DNA of 64,000 nt from Takakia lepidozioides (lineage: Eukaryota; Streptophyta; Takakiopsida; Takakiales; Takakiaceae), in assembly GCA_030704615.1 (NCBI GenBank), contig CM060733.1, positions 42,098,001 to 42,162,000 of the forward strand, written 5' to 3'. Each line of letters starts with the position of its first letter. Position 1 is the stretch's first letter. Below are positions 55,082 through 64,000 of the stretch, one piece after another. The translations under genes were made by a program, and so were the position numbers. The notes under the pieces were generated by a model. It made no database searches, had not been told where the DNA came from, and saw nothing but the letters and a program-made list of their open reading frames with translations.

Positions 55082-57586
55082 TTGCAGAGATCTGGAAGAA
55101 TGGCCTTGCATCCTACAATGCCTACGGAACCATTTCAGAAATGGGGACTAGACTTTGTTGGACCAATTAATCCACCATCCAAGAATACACGAAACAGGTA
55201 CATAATTACAGCCACTGATTATACTACAAAGTGGGTGGAAGCTAAAGCTTTGAGGGACAACACAGCCAAGTCCACAGCAAGGTTCCTGTACGAGAACATA
55301 CTTACACGATTTGGATGTCCCTTAGAATTTATCAGTGATCAAGGAAGTCACTTCATGAATGAGACCATTGAGTTATTGACTAAAGAGTTTATGATTGTGC
55401 ATAGAAAGAGTACAACATATTACCCACAGGGTAATGGACAGGCAGAGGCTACCAACAAAATACTATGTACTATCTTGGCTAAGATAGTCAATGCAAACAG
55501 AACGGATTGGGATACAAAGCTGCTGACAGCTTTATGGTCATACAGGACTTCGTATAAAGTCACCACAAAGTATACACCATTCCAATTAGTTTATGGTATG
55601 GAAGCCTTACTTCCAGTGGAATTCCTGTTACCTACCATGAGAACGGAGTGGGGAAAAAGAATGGAATTGCAAGACTCCATCAAGGTCAGGAAACATGAAT
55701 TATACCATGTGGAAGAAGTACGTGCTGATGCGGCTGATAATATGACCAGAATTCAGATGAAGCGAAAGGAACAGTTTGATGAAGGCAAATTAAAGACTTT
55801 TAAGACGGGGGATTTGGTTCTATGGTTGCAGAAGAAAGGAAAGATTCAAGCTTCTAAGCTTAAATCACCATGGAAAGGACCTTATGTCATACAAAAGATG
55901 TATGATAACAACACAGCCATGTTACAAACCATTAACAAAGAAATGCTGGGAAGAGTCAATGCAAATAAGTTGAAGGGGTACAGTGGTATCCATGACAAAC
56001 CCCTGCAGCATGATTTGCATGTTGAACCGCAAGAGCAGTCACGGGCTGCACCAGTGTTACGAACGGAGTATGGAATACTTGTCGCTAGGCCCAGTATATA
56101 TGACCGGGGTGGGCAAAACAAACGTGACACAGCCTATCACAGCCCATCACGGCGTGACACAGCCTATCACAGCCCATCACGACGTGACACAGCCAACCAC
56201 TGCCCAGCAAGGCGCAACACAGCCTACCACAGCCCATCACGACGTGACACAGCCAACCACAACCCAGCAAGGCGCAACACAGCCTATCACAACCTACCGC
56301 AGCGTGTCACAGCCTATCACAGCTTACCACAGTGCAACACAGCCTATCACAGCGTAACACAGTATGACACAACCTGTCACAGCTCAACACAGCCTACTAA
56401 AATTACACGATCCATAGAATCAGTGACAAGTGGACACATAAAAACTTCAGGAAAATGGCTGAAGGAAGAAGAAACGGAAATTAATTTAAAAATAGACACG
56501 TGGAGGTCAGGGTGCGACACACAGCAGAGAATGAAGTGCAAGGACAGGTGTCAAAAAGAAAGAGGACAAGAACGGCCGTCAAAAGGGATGAAAGGCGGGC
56601 CCATTAATGAATACGGAAAAAGGGAAACAGAACGAACGGCAAGTACAGAAAAACTGAATTCATGTCGCATGTGTGATCCTAGTGGACTATCCAACAGGGA
56701 AAGTCCATTAAAGAAGATAAAAGTTAAGATCCAGTCACAGCGGATACAGCCAATAGAAAACCAGAGAAATGATCAAGAAAATGGAGGGAAATTGAGCGCA
56801 AGAGGCGGCGTCGTTCTGAGTAACGGGCGTCTCGACAGGACAGGCCATAAATGCTATAACTTGGAAACTATGGAGGAACTAACAGACTATACGCTCGCAA
56901 TATTACTTACGCAATGGCAGAGACACGAAACGAAAGAGCAGAGCTTTTCTCTTGAACAATGCTTGCAAGCCCCGCAGGCTTACAAGAGATTACCCATAGC
57001 TTTCTGCGGCAACCATACGTTTCTGCTTTGTGCACTACAGGCATTCCTGCAGTTGTTACACCCAAAGCAGTTCTGTGAGTCTAAGATGAAGAGAGTGAGA
57101 GGAATGGAGGAAATCAGGGTGAAGAGCACCACAATTCTGCAGAAACAAACGATGGCTACCCCACAGGCGATAAAGATACTGAAGGAGCTGAGATTGGAAG
57201 GATTGCAAAGCATGGATTGGACACTACACCATAGACAGTACATGTTACAATTTTTGCAGAACTTTGAGCCAAAGACAGGAACAACAACGGTGAAGGGAGT
57301 TGAATTAATGATTACTCCCCTATACCTCCAGCAATTGTTTCGATTGCCAGCAGGTCATGTGTATGTGGAGGAACACAGGGAAAGACTGCAAATAGGGGAT
57401 TTATTCCAAGAAGGGAGTTTCTTTAAAACTCAGGGTTATGCTTGTACCAAAGCTGTGTACCCAGGGTTAAAAGACATAGGCCAAGTATTGAACGTTCTGA
57501 TTGCCCTGAAACAGAACCAACAATATTTGAGCAGATCCTTCACAGAGGAAATCCTCAAAGGCTTGAAGGGACAAGAGGTACCATAG
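55082..57586 (+). CDS. Family A integrase core, decapeptide repeat and ORF3 N-terminus in one open frame (copy 4)
   Basis: This 834-residue stretch starts just after the junction. It begins with WGLDFVGPI, FISDQGSHF and QGNGQAEATNK (the catalytic triad of integrase) and goes on through TGDLVLWLQKKGK and SPWKGPYVIQK. It then reads without a stop through about eight DTAYHSPSRR-type decapeptides and a basic Lys/Arg-rich stretch into MEELTDYTLAILL and the ORF3 N-terminal domain (HHRQYMLQFLQNFEP, LMITPLYLQQLFRLPAG, YACTKAVYPGLKDIGQ). It ends at a TAG at 57584 where copy 1 has TGG. So in this family integrase and ORF3 appear to be one polyprotein. The apparent first ATG is an artefact of truncation. 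Confidence 0.8.
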   Translation: MQRSGRMALHPTMPTEPFQKWGLDFVGPINPPSKNTRNRYIITATDYTTKWVEAKALRDNTAKSTARFLYENILTRFGCPLEFISDQGSHFMNETIELLTKEFMIVHRKSTTYYPQGNGQAEATNKILCTILAKIVNANRTDWDTKLLTALWSYRTSYKVTTKYTPFQLVYGMEALLPVEFLLPTMRTEWGKRMELQDSIKVRKHELYHVEEVRADAADNMTRIQMKRKEQFDEGKLKTFKTGDLVLWLQKKGKIQASKLKSPWKGPYVIQKMYDNNTAMLQTINKEMLGRVNANKLKGYSGIHDKPLQHDLHVEPQEQSRAAPVLRTEYGILVARPSIYDRGGQNKRDTAYHSPSRRDTAYHSPSRRDTANHCPARRNTAYHSPSRRDTANHNPARRNTAYHNLPQRVTAYHSLPQCNTAYHSVTQYDTTCHSSTQPTKITRSIESVTSGHIKTSGKWLKEEETEINLKIDTWRSGCDTQQRMKCKDRCQKERGQERPSKGMKGGPINEYGKRETERTASTEKLNSCRMCDPSGLSNRESPLKKIKVKIQSQRIQPIENQRNDQENGGKLSARGGVVLSNGRLDRTGHKCYNLETMEELTDYTLAILLTQWQRHETKEQSFSLEQCLQAPQAYKRLPIAFCGNHTFLLCALQAFLQLLHPKQFCESKMKRVRGMEEIRVKSTTILQKQTMATPQAIKILKELRLEGLQSMDWTLHHRQYMLQFLQNFEPKTGTTTVKGVELMITPLYLQQLFRLPAGHVYVEEHRERLQIGDLFQEGSFFKTQGYACTKAVYPGLKDIGQVLNVLIALKQNQQYLSRSFTEEILKGLKGQEVP
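56121..56395 (+). repeat. Decapeptide minisatellite, copy 4
   Basis: Nine imperfect 30-bp units. Unit order and number differ from copy 3 and copy 1, but all lengths keep the reading frame. Confidence 0.85.
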
Positions 57587-60500
57587 GCGGACATAATGTA
57601 CAACGCACTGGTAGAGGAGATGAAAAGATTACAAGGTACTACCGCAAAATCTCCTATCATAGTGTCTGGCCCAATCATTGCTCAAATAATCCTTAGTTCT
57701 GGCATACTTAATGCACAAGAAAGGAAGGAAATGGGAGTGTTTGAGCCAGAAACAACTGCAATGGAAGAGCAAGGCTCTTCACACAGTGAGGGTGGACTAG
57801 CAGCACAACCCGAGACTAAGAGGCAGAGAAGGGGAAAGACTGTAGTGACGGATCCACTGGCTTCACGGATTCCGCATGATAATGTTTCCCAAGCTCATGA
57901 CCAGGAAGGGGCACAGCAGCACAAAAGAATGTTATTACTGGAAGCAGGACCTTCAGAGAGGGAGGAAGAAGTTACTTCTGCATCACAACCAACACAGCCA
58001 CTTGAACGACTTGTCACAAGGTCACAAGTTATCCATGCAGCTCAACCCAAATAATTGATTTGGAAAGTGAAGGGATAGATATTCCAACTACAGAACAGAT
58101 AGTGGCAGAAATAGAGAAAGGGGACCTTCTCTATGAATATTCTGGTCTGGTCAAGCAGACAGAAATCCCAGAGGTGCAACAGTTGCCCAAGAGAAATCCT
58201 GAGGTACATATAATGCACACACCTGTGTCGGAGGAACCACAGGCGGAAGGCCATGACACTGTAGCACCGGTCATAAATGAAGTAGTTCAGGAAGAAAATC
58301 CGGTGGGACAATGGTCTGAATGGTTAGTGAGACATCATACTGTTGAAGATCAGGAGGAACAGCAGCAACCTCACCATGATGACCCTCAACAGGCAATGCT
58401 GATGAGTTCCATAGGCAGGACACTTAATTTGTTGGGGACTTATGTCAAAACCCATGTTCCAATTACCCAATTGACAGCCTTGAAAGAAGAACTCAGGAAG
58501 GAGTTTGAGGCTCGACTTGCCACTGAGTGTGCAAACAAGGTCGATGAAGAGGTCACTCTCAAGATGAAGCAGGACTTGGCCAATACAGAAATGGCTTTGC
58601 AATTGGCCAAGCAACAATTGATTGAGGCAGGCCTCGCGCAAGACCAGTTGCACGAAGCACATAAGCAACAGCTATACCAAATGCAGGTGCAGCATGAAAG
58701 CAAGTTGCAAGAACTGAATGCACTACATACGGAGTTGCAGACAGTGCATAACAGGATGGCGATACAATGCGCTACATTTACAACTATGCTTGACCAATCA
58801 ACAAAAGAAATAAACAGTCAAGCGGAAAAATGTACGAAGGCAGAAGAAGAGAATGTGGAACATATGAAGCTCATTGTCGATATGAAGAATACAATCTGTC
58901 GCAATGAAGATACTCTCAAGCAATACAGGCAGATGGAAGCTGAGAATGAGAAATACATCGTGGAGTTGCAACAAACCATCGTGGCCAATAGAAATGAAAT
59001 CGCGGTCAGTAACAAGGCTTCGAAAGAAACCAATAATCTACTTGCTGCCTATGCGCAATTGGTTGAGCCACAGGCGAAGCGCATGAAGGCTTTACAACAG
59101 CAGTTGGAATTGTATAAGCTAAGAGAGGAGCAAACTCTCAGGGGAACCACAAGCAGCTTGGTGGATAACAGCCTTATGCAGGTCTGGTTAGCACAAGGGC
59201 CAGTAGAAGGCAAAGCCCCACGGAAGCTCACCCAAAGCGAGATGAATGAGCTTAGACTGCAGGTGCAGAACATTGCCACAACTACTATAGACAATGTAGG
59301 ATAGCAGAGTTACAAGAGGATGTAGACGGACTCCAGACTCAAGTGGAAGACCTCACTTCAAACATCGACCAAAGAGTCTATATCCCTCAGGAACAGCTAA
59401 TGGCTTCTTATTTGCAAGCCAGAACTCTGGCTTTTCAGTCTTCACAGGAGGTGCAGGAGATGCCAATGGTACAGGAACCAGTACCACCACCACCACAACA
59501 GGTCAGTGTACCAGTAGCTGAACCTGTGGTTACTACAACCACACCACAGCCACCACAGCCGGAGGTATGGGGCAATGCAGCTTTTAACCCACCTAAAACT
59601 CCAGCAGCCAGGGAATACAGTAGGGCTATGATTATGCCCTTCAACCAAATTCCCATCATGTTGGATTTGGCTTGGAAAGAATTTAGTCCTCCGCAGTCAT
59701 TCGCACATTACTACCAAATCATGCGTATTTGGCTGCCAGTGGCAACCAGGACTAAAGTTCTTCCAAACAATCGACATATTGAAGATCATCACTTTGCACA
59801 ATACTGGCACGAGGCAGGTACCATGTTGAGGGAATTGGTTGCTTTCCAGGTTGTACATGGACTCATTTATACCAAGACCAAGGAAATAGCAAGTATTGTC
59901 ATGGGGTGCGGGCTATACTACGCTGCTTGTTTTCTGATACGTTACCACATAGAGCAACAAAAGATGCAAGCACGCTTTCAAAGTTACTCCAGTGGAGATC
60001 ATTGGGTATTACCTTCGGTGCCACCTCATATGTACCTATATGACCCAAAAGTTATGATACAGAAGGATTCTCAAATTCGTTCATGGTTTCAAGCAGCCTG
60101 CAACAATTTGTCAACACAGAAATTCGGACTTGATGACATTTTCTATAAGGGACATATCGCATGGAAATACTTGCACGCTGCACCAGTAATTGGTACCCCA
60201 CTCATCTGGACAGACAAGGAGCTCAGTGTCTACACCAATTTTGCTGTTCAACGGTTACACCAGGTTGTAAAATGCAAACTTCCAGACATGGTAGGACAGC
60301 ATTGTATGCCCCAGATGATTCCACAAAAAGTTCGAAAATTAAAACACCTGAGAGGCGATGAGGATTCTGATACAACTGTTTCTTCACAAAATTCTTTTGA
60401 CATGGGAGAAGACTATGCAATTCAGATGGAAGAGAAAAAACAAAGGGGATCTCCTATGCGGAAAGATTACCTCGATATCAACCTCCAGAAGGCCTCACTT

Positions 60501-60635
60501 ATCCAGGTAGTGATCAACCATCTCCATCAACCAGAGACAGACCTCGGGCTCGTACACACAGCCCACCACGAAACTCTCAACGTCAACAAGGTGCTCACTC
60601 ACAAAGGTTTGCTACTCGGAAACAGTAAACCGTGA
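57587..60635 (+). pseudogene. Family A ORF3, remainder, copy 4 (coiled-coil protein)
   Basis: Three open blocks in order. 57596-58054 has GTTAKSPIIVSGPIIAQI and a Lys/Arg patch (TKRQRRGKTVV). 58060-59304 (414 residues) has acidic IPTTEQIVAEIEKGD, LMSSIGRTLNLLGTYV and then a roughly 250-residue coiled coil (LTALKEELRKEFEARLA, HESKLQELNALHTELQ, LQQTIVANRNEIAVS). 59343-60635 has the Pro/Thr linker, PFNQIPIMLDLAWKEF, FHYY-like aromatic motifs, IASIVMGCGLYYAACFLI (possibly membrane-inserting) and a basic tail. Breaks: TAG at 57584, a one-base loss near 58050 and a seven-base loss at about 59299. The C-terminus probably ended in the RKQ frame seen in copy 1 rather than at 60635. No known function. 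It resembles a structural or tethering protein, which is inference. Confidence 0.65.
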
Positions 60636-60666
60636 GGACACGGCTTTTTGAGGGGGGAAGGGGTAA

Positions 60667-61651
60667 TGTTAGAGGACTGTAGGGGACTTAGACACTTATA
60701 CGGGATCTGTAGGGTACCCTTAATTTTTGCACAGACTGAGACAAACAGGAACCTTAGGGGTGACAGCAGCGCACTGTAGAGGGGGGTTACATAGCCCACA
60801 CAGCCGACACAGCAGTCACAGCCCACACAGCCAACACAGCCCGACACAGCCGTCACAGCCCACACAGCCAACACAGCCCGTCACAGTCGTCACAGCCCAC
60901 ACAGCCCACACAGCCCGTCATAGTCGTCACAGCAGACACAGCCCACACAGCCAGTCACAGCCCGGCACAGCCACACAGCCAGTCACAGCCCGACACAGCC
61001 AAACACAGCCAGTCACCGCTTGACACAGCTGTCACGATAATAGGGAACGAAGAGTAGGACAGGGAACGACTGTGGGGAACAACACCAGTGAAGGGAACAT
61101 GTTAGTTCACATACGACGGTTAGAGAGGGAAACGGTTAGAACCGCGGATAGGAGGATAAAGGGAAGAACGGGGAATGATGAGGGGATCATTATTCGGGGA
61201 GGACTTCGGAGACAGGCGGGAGCGGAGATCGGAGAGCACGATGAAGGAGAAAAGAGGATTAGTAGATGCTTGTTATATGCAAAGCTATAGTGATATAGGA
61301 AAGAAGATTAGAGACATAATGGCTTCGGCCTGATACCTGATAAATCATAATCTGATACTTATACGATACAATCACACTGTGTAGAGAGATCTGAGTGAAG
61401 CTGTGGATTGAATGGAGGAGTTAAGGAAACCGATAAATTGATGAAGCAAACTGATACTTAATTATCAATGGTAAGGTAGCTAAGATGAATGCGATAAAAG
61501 GAAACAAATAGGAAACACCCCCATGATACACTAGCTGTAGGTCATGATTGATTGTTCTGCGCGGGCTGAGTACTTAGAGATTTCCAACTCTTCTATCTTG
61601 GAGTTTCCGCCTCGGATAGCGAAGGGATGGGTGAGTAAAAGCCGCGCGACA
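60667..61651 (+). repeat. 3' LTR of family A, copy 4
   Basis: TGTTAGAGG at the start, CGCGCGACA at the end, 985 bp. It is about 110 bp shorter than the copy 1 LTR, largely through a shorter minisatellite and loss of the TATA-like segment. It is followed directly by internal LTR B sequence. Confidence 0.75.
60785..61022. repeat. CACAG-rich minisatellite in LTR A, copy 4
   Basis: Units such as CCACACAGC, CGACACAGC and GTCACAGCC. It is shorter and differently ordered than at 12588-12925. Confidence 0.85.
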
Positions 61652-62344
61652 GGGACACATGAGGGGCTGCCCCTGTGGTGGGGGCAGCGGCAGCGATAGG
61701 TATGGGGGGGCTGAAGCACCCTTGAGTGCCCAAAGGCACTCAAGGAGGCGGAGGCGCTCACTAGGTGGAGCCCCGCACACCGGGTTGCGGTGGGGGTGGC
61801 TCCACAAGGGGTGGTGGTAGCTTAGTGGGACTTAGTGGGGGTGGCATAGGACTCACCATGGGGGCGGAGACATTGTGGTGGGAGTCGTGGGGAGTCTTGG
61901 GACTCATCACGGTCTATAGGGGCCGTGGTGAGTGGGCCAAGACTCACCGAGACTCATCACCGGGAGTCGAGGGTTTTCGTGGTGGTTCGCCATAAAATGG
62001 CATGGCTGGTTGTGAAACCCCCGCGGACAGCTACAGAAGTATATATAAGGGGAGTAGTGACCCCGAGAACGGTGCAAGCCCGTTGGTGACCAAAAACTAA
62101 TGAGTAAGCAAGCGAGCCGGAAAGCGACCAAAGAGTGGGGAGCTGTTCCGGACTGCCATCTACCAAAGGGAATTCTCCTAGGCCCAAATAGGTGGAGGGT
62201 TTAGTGGGAAGCGAAGGGGGACCGTTATGTCCCGGTGAGCAGCCGAAGCTCCAAGTTGGCCCGGGCGGCCAGGTTGGGAGTCAGGCGCGCGCATCAAAGC
62301 GAGTAACTACAACTTGGGAGCTTACAGAAGTGAGGTGCGCGACA
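61652..62344 (+). repeat. 5'-truncated LTR of family B, copy 2
   Basis: It begins GGGACACATGAGGGG, equivalent to 46653 in the other LTR, and ends GTGCGCGACA. It has a TATA box at 62040. Scattered substitutions against 46653-47347 show that it belongs to a different insertion. Confidence 0.85.
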
Positions 62345-62346
62345 CT

Positions 62347-62358
62347 TGGTATCAGAGC
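62347..62358 (+). promoter_or_regulatory. Primer-binding site of family B, copy 2
   Basis: TGGTATCAGAGC, two bases after the LTR end, as at 22756. Confidence 0.85.
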
Positions 62359-62399
62359 TTAGAGTTCAGTACGCAATCGTCGTTGGGATTGGCCTCATC

Positions 62400-64000
62400 A
62401 TGGGGTCGGGCAAGCCAAAGCGAAAGCGGAACGGCCCAAAAGATGATGATCCTGGTGAGCCCGATGGGGGCGACGTGTCACCGAAGCGGCCGTTTGAGGA
62501 AGCGACGCAGGTTTCTGAAAACGAGGCCGCTCAAGAGCGGGAGGAATCCAAGGAGTCGGAGCCCGAGGAATCCGTGAGAGCTCCGACCGACCAACAGATG
62601 CCTCCCATGCCGGCAGCCTTTTGGGAAGGGTTGTTGGCGCAGTTTGGCGGGACGTTGAAAGACGTGTTGAAGGCGGCTAACGCCACTTCCACTAAGGCAA
62701 AGTTTAAGGTGAAGCCTAAGGAACCCGGCACCTTCGAGGGCGTCTGAAATTGGAAGGCACTCAACACCTGGCTCCTGGAGCTAGAGCAGTACTTCCGGGC
62801 GGCCAAGTTGAGTGACGAGGATCGGGTGGAAGTGGCTCCCACCTATTTGAGGGGCTATGCCCAACAATGGTAGCAGAAACGCCTTCACGATCGAGGCCCA
62901 AGCCCGGAAACCTTGAACTGGAGTGGGTTCAAGGAATTGACGAAGAGACAGTTTGTGCCCCTCAACGCGTCCTGGCTTGCCCGGGACAAGATGAGGAATT
63001 TGAAGCAAACAGATGACATTCGGGGGTATGTCCAGGCTTTCAATGTGCTATTGCTCGAAGTCGCGGACATGGCAGAACCAGAAATGGTCTTCAACTTTGT
63101 GGCGGGACTGGCCCCATGGGCCAGGCGGAAGTTGGAGGAGAAGCCACCTAAAACTTTGAACGAGGCAATTGAGAGGGCTGAATGTTTCTCGGATGTCCCT
63201 AGGGGTGAGAGACAAGGCCGTACGGAGCTGAACCACAAGAAGACCCGGCGGGAAGGTGACTCCTTCCGACCGGAAAAGAAGTGGGATAGGCCACGCGGTG
63301 ACAATGGCACGTGGAAATCGAAGGGAGGGCCTTCACACGTCAAGGCGACACCCGGTGCTTCAAAAGGAAAAGCGGGTGGAGCGGCTTATGGCGGACAGAA
63401 GGCGACCTTTGATGGAGTGTGTTTCAATTGCGGGGAGCCCGGGCACATGGCCAAGAAGTGCACGAAACCTCGACAATTGAACATGACTCGGGCAACCACG
63501 GAGCTGTCGGAAGATACCATCAGTCGCTTGGTGGAAGCGGTGGTCGCCAGGACTTGCAAGGTAGGCAAATTTTCTTGTGAGTTGTATCAGGAAACTGGCG
63601 CCTTACGTAAAGGGAGTCAGTTATTGTTCGTGGATGGGAAAATATCCGGAACTAACGTGTCGTTGTTGGTGGACACAGGAGCGTCGCACTCCTTCATGAC
63701 ACCGGCAACGGCACAAAAGCTGGGACTCCCGACAAGTGACGTGGGGGCCTCTATTGAGGTGCGTTCTGCCAAAGGAGAACCACAGATGGCGACAAGGTTG
63801 GCGTTTGATGTTCCTCTTCAACTGGGGAGTTGGGAGGGACGTGAGAACTTCACCATCTGCGAGATCGATGGAGTGGATCTCATTTTGGGGATGACCTTTT
63901 TGAGCAAATCCGGAGCGGTCATAGATGGCCGCAAGAGAGTAGTCACGCTACCATGTGGGAATGGTGGCGAGGTCTTACGAGTGTCGGAAACGCCCAAATC
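62400..64000 (+). pseudogene. gag: Family B gag and protease, copy 2, partial
   Basis: The ATG at 62400 (MGSGKPKRKRNGPKDDD) is in frame with a TGA at 62745 (copy 1 has CAA) and a TAG at 62871 (copy 1 has TGG in GYAQQWWQ). After that the frame stays open to the window end, with CFNCGEPGHMAKKC (about 63421) and LLVDTGASHSF (about 63664). Copy 1's stop at 23382 is TGG here, so the two copies carry different lesions. Confidence 0.85.

Larger units (their letters stand above)
47348..61651 (+). mobile_element. Composite Ty3/gypsy family A element (copies 3 and 4 joined at about 55056)
   Basis: Leader ORF, gag, pol, decapeptide linker and the start of ORF3 (copy 3, 47348-55056), followed directly by integrase, linker, full ORF3 and 3' LTR (copy 4, 55057-61651). 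Its left side abuts the end of an LTR B with no family A LTR or primer site; its right side abuts an internal point of another LTR B. Copy 4 is the best-preserved source for the integrase-ORF3 region. Confidence 0.85.
62345..64000 (+). mobile_element. Chromovirus family B, copy 2 (runs off the window)
   Basis: Collinear with 22754-24405: primer site, gag, zinc knuckle and protease. The window ends inside the protease to RT spacer (SETPKS). Confidence 0.9.

Noticed and set aside
47348-61651. Two independent full-length family A insertions in tandem
   Set aside because: There is no LTR, primer site or target duplication at about 55056; copy 4 starts inside integrase, so this is a junction, not two insertions.

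Overview
This window is eukaryotic and almost entirely mobile DNA. The plant-type signs are Ty3/gypsy elements with a primer-binding site matching initiator tRNA-Met (TGGTATCAGAGC), a Tat/Athila-like pol (FLDD box), a chromodomain integrase (chromovirus), and genes with GT-AG introns. A streptophyte alga or early land plant with a repeat-rich genome would fit; the species cannot be told from the sequence. A 500-base assembly gap lies at 22187-22686. No rRNA, tRNA or ordinary housekeeping gene was seen.

Layout. 1-847: the 3' end of a decayed methyltransferase-like gene. 1552-13565: retroelement family A, copy 1 (+), 5'-truncated, with an unusually long extra ORF (ORF3) after integrase and one 3' LTR. 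14155-17233: a palindrome array, two divergent decayed copies of one unknown gene, and the terminal repeat of a DNA transposon. 17234-22186: family A copy 2 (-), truncated. 22687-27692: chromovirus family B copy 1, whose 3' LTR is split by an 18.7-kb terminal-inverted-repeat element at 27693-46374 and resumes at 46375-47347. 47348-61651: a composite family A element (copies 3 and 4 joined in integrase/ORF3). 61652-64000: part of an LTR B and the gag of family B copy 2, running off the window.

The most interesting object is the 27693-46374 element. It carries two genes transcribed away from a central palindrome-rich region. To the right is a Mutator-like transposase with a SWIM zinc finger. 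To the left is a multi-exon gene with a ParB-like motif in its first half and an N4/N6 DNA-methyltransferase-like module (order: motif IV, then motif I) in its second half. The intron between the halves holds a 5.7-kb satellite of 95-bp hairpin-like monomers in an exact 571-bp higher-order repeat. Four arrays (14.2-14.9, 30.3-36.0, 39.5-41.6 and 45.6-46.0 kb) share a dyad core around GGCGCC, and the flanking bases change on both sides together. This suggests, by analogy with VANDAL elements and their VANC proteins, a transposon-encoded DNA-binding or DNA-modifying protein with its target sites arrayed in the element. That is inference.

Most coding regions are broken by stops and small indels, so they are labelled pseudogenes or broken elements. 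The methyltransferase module (three exons in phase) and the main transposase body remain open.
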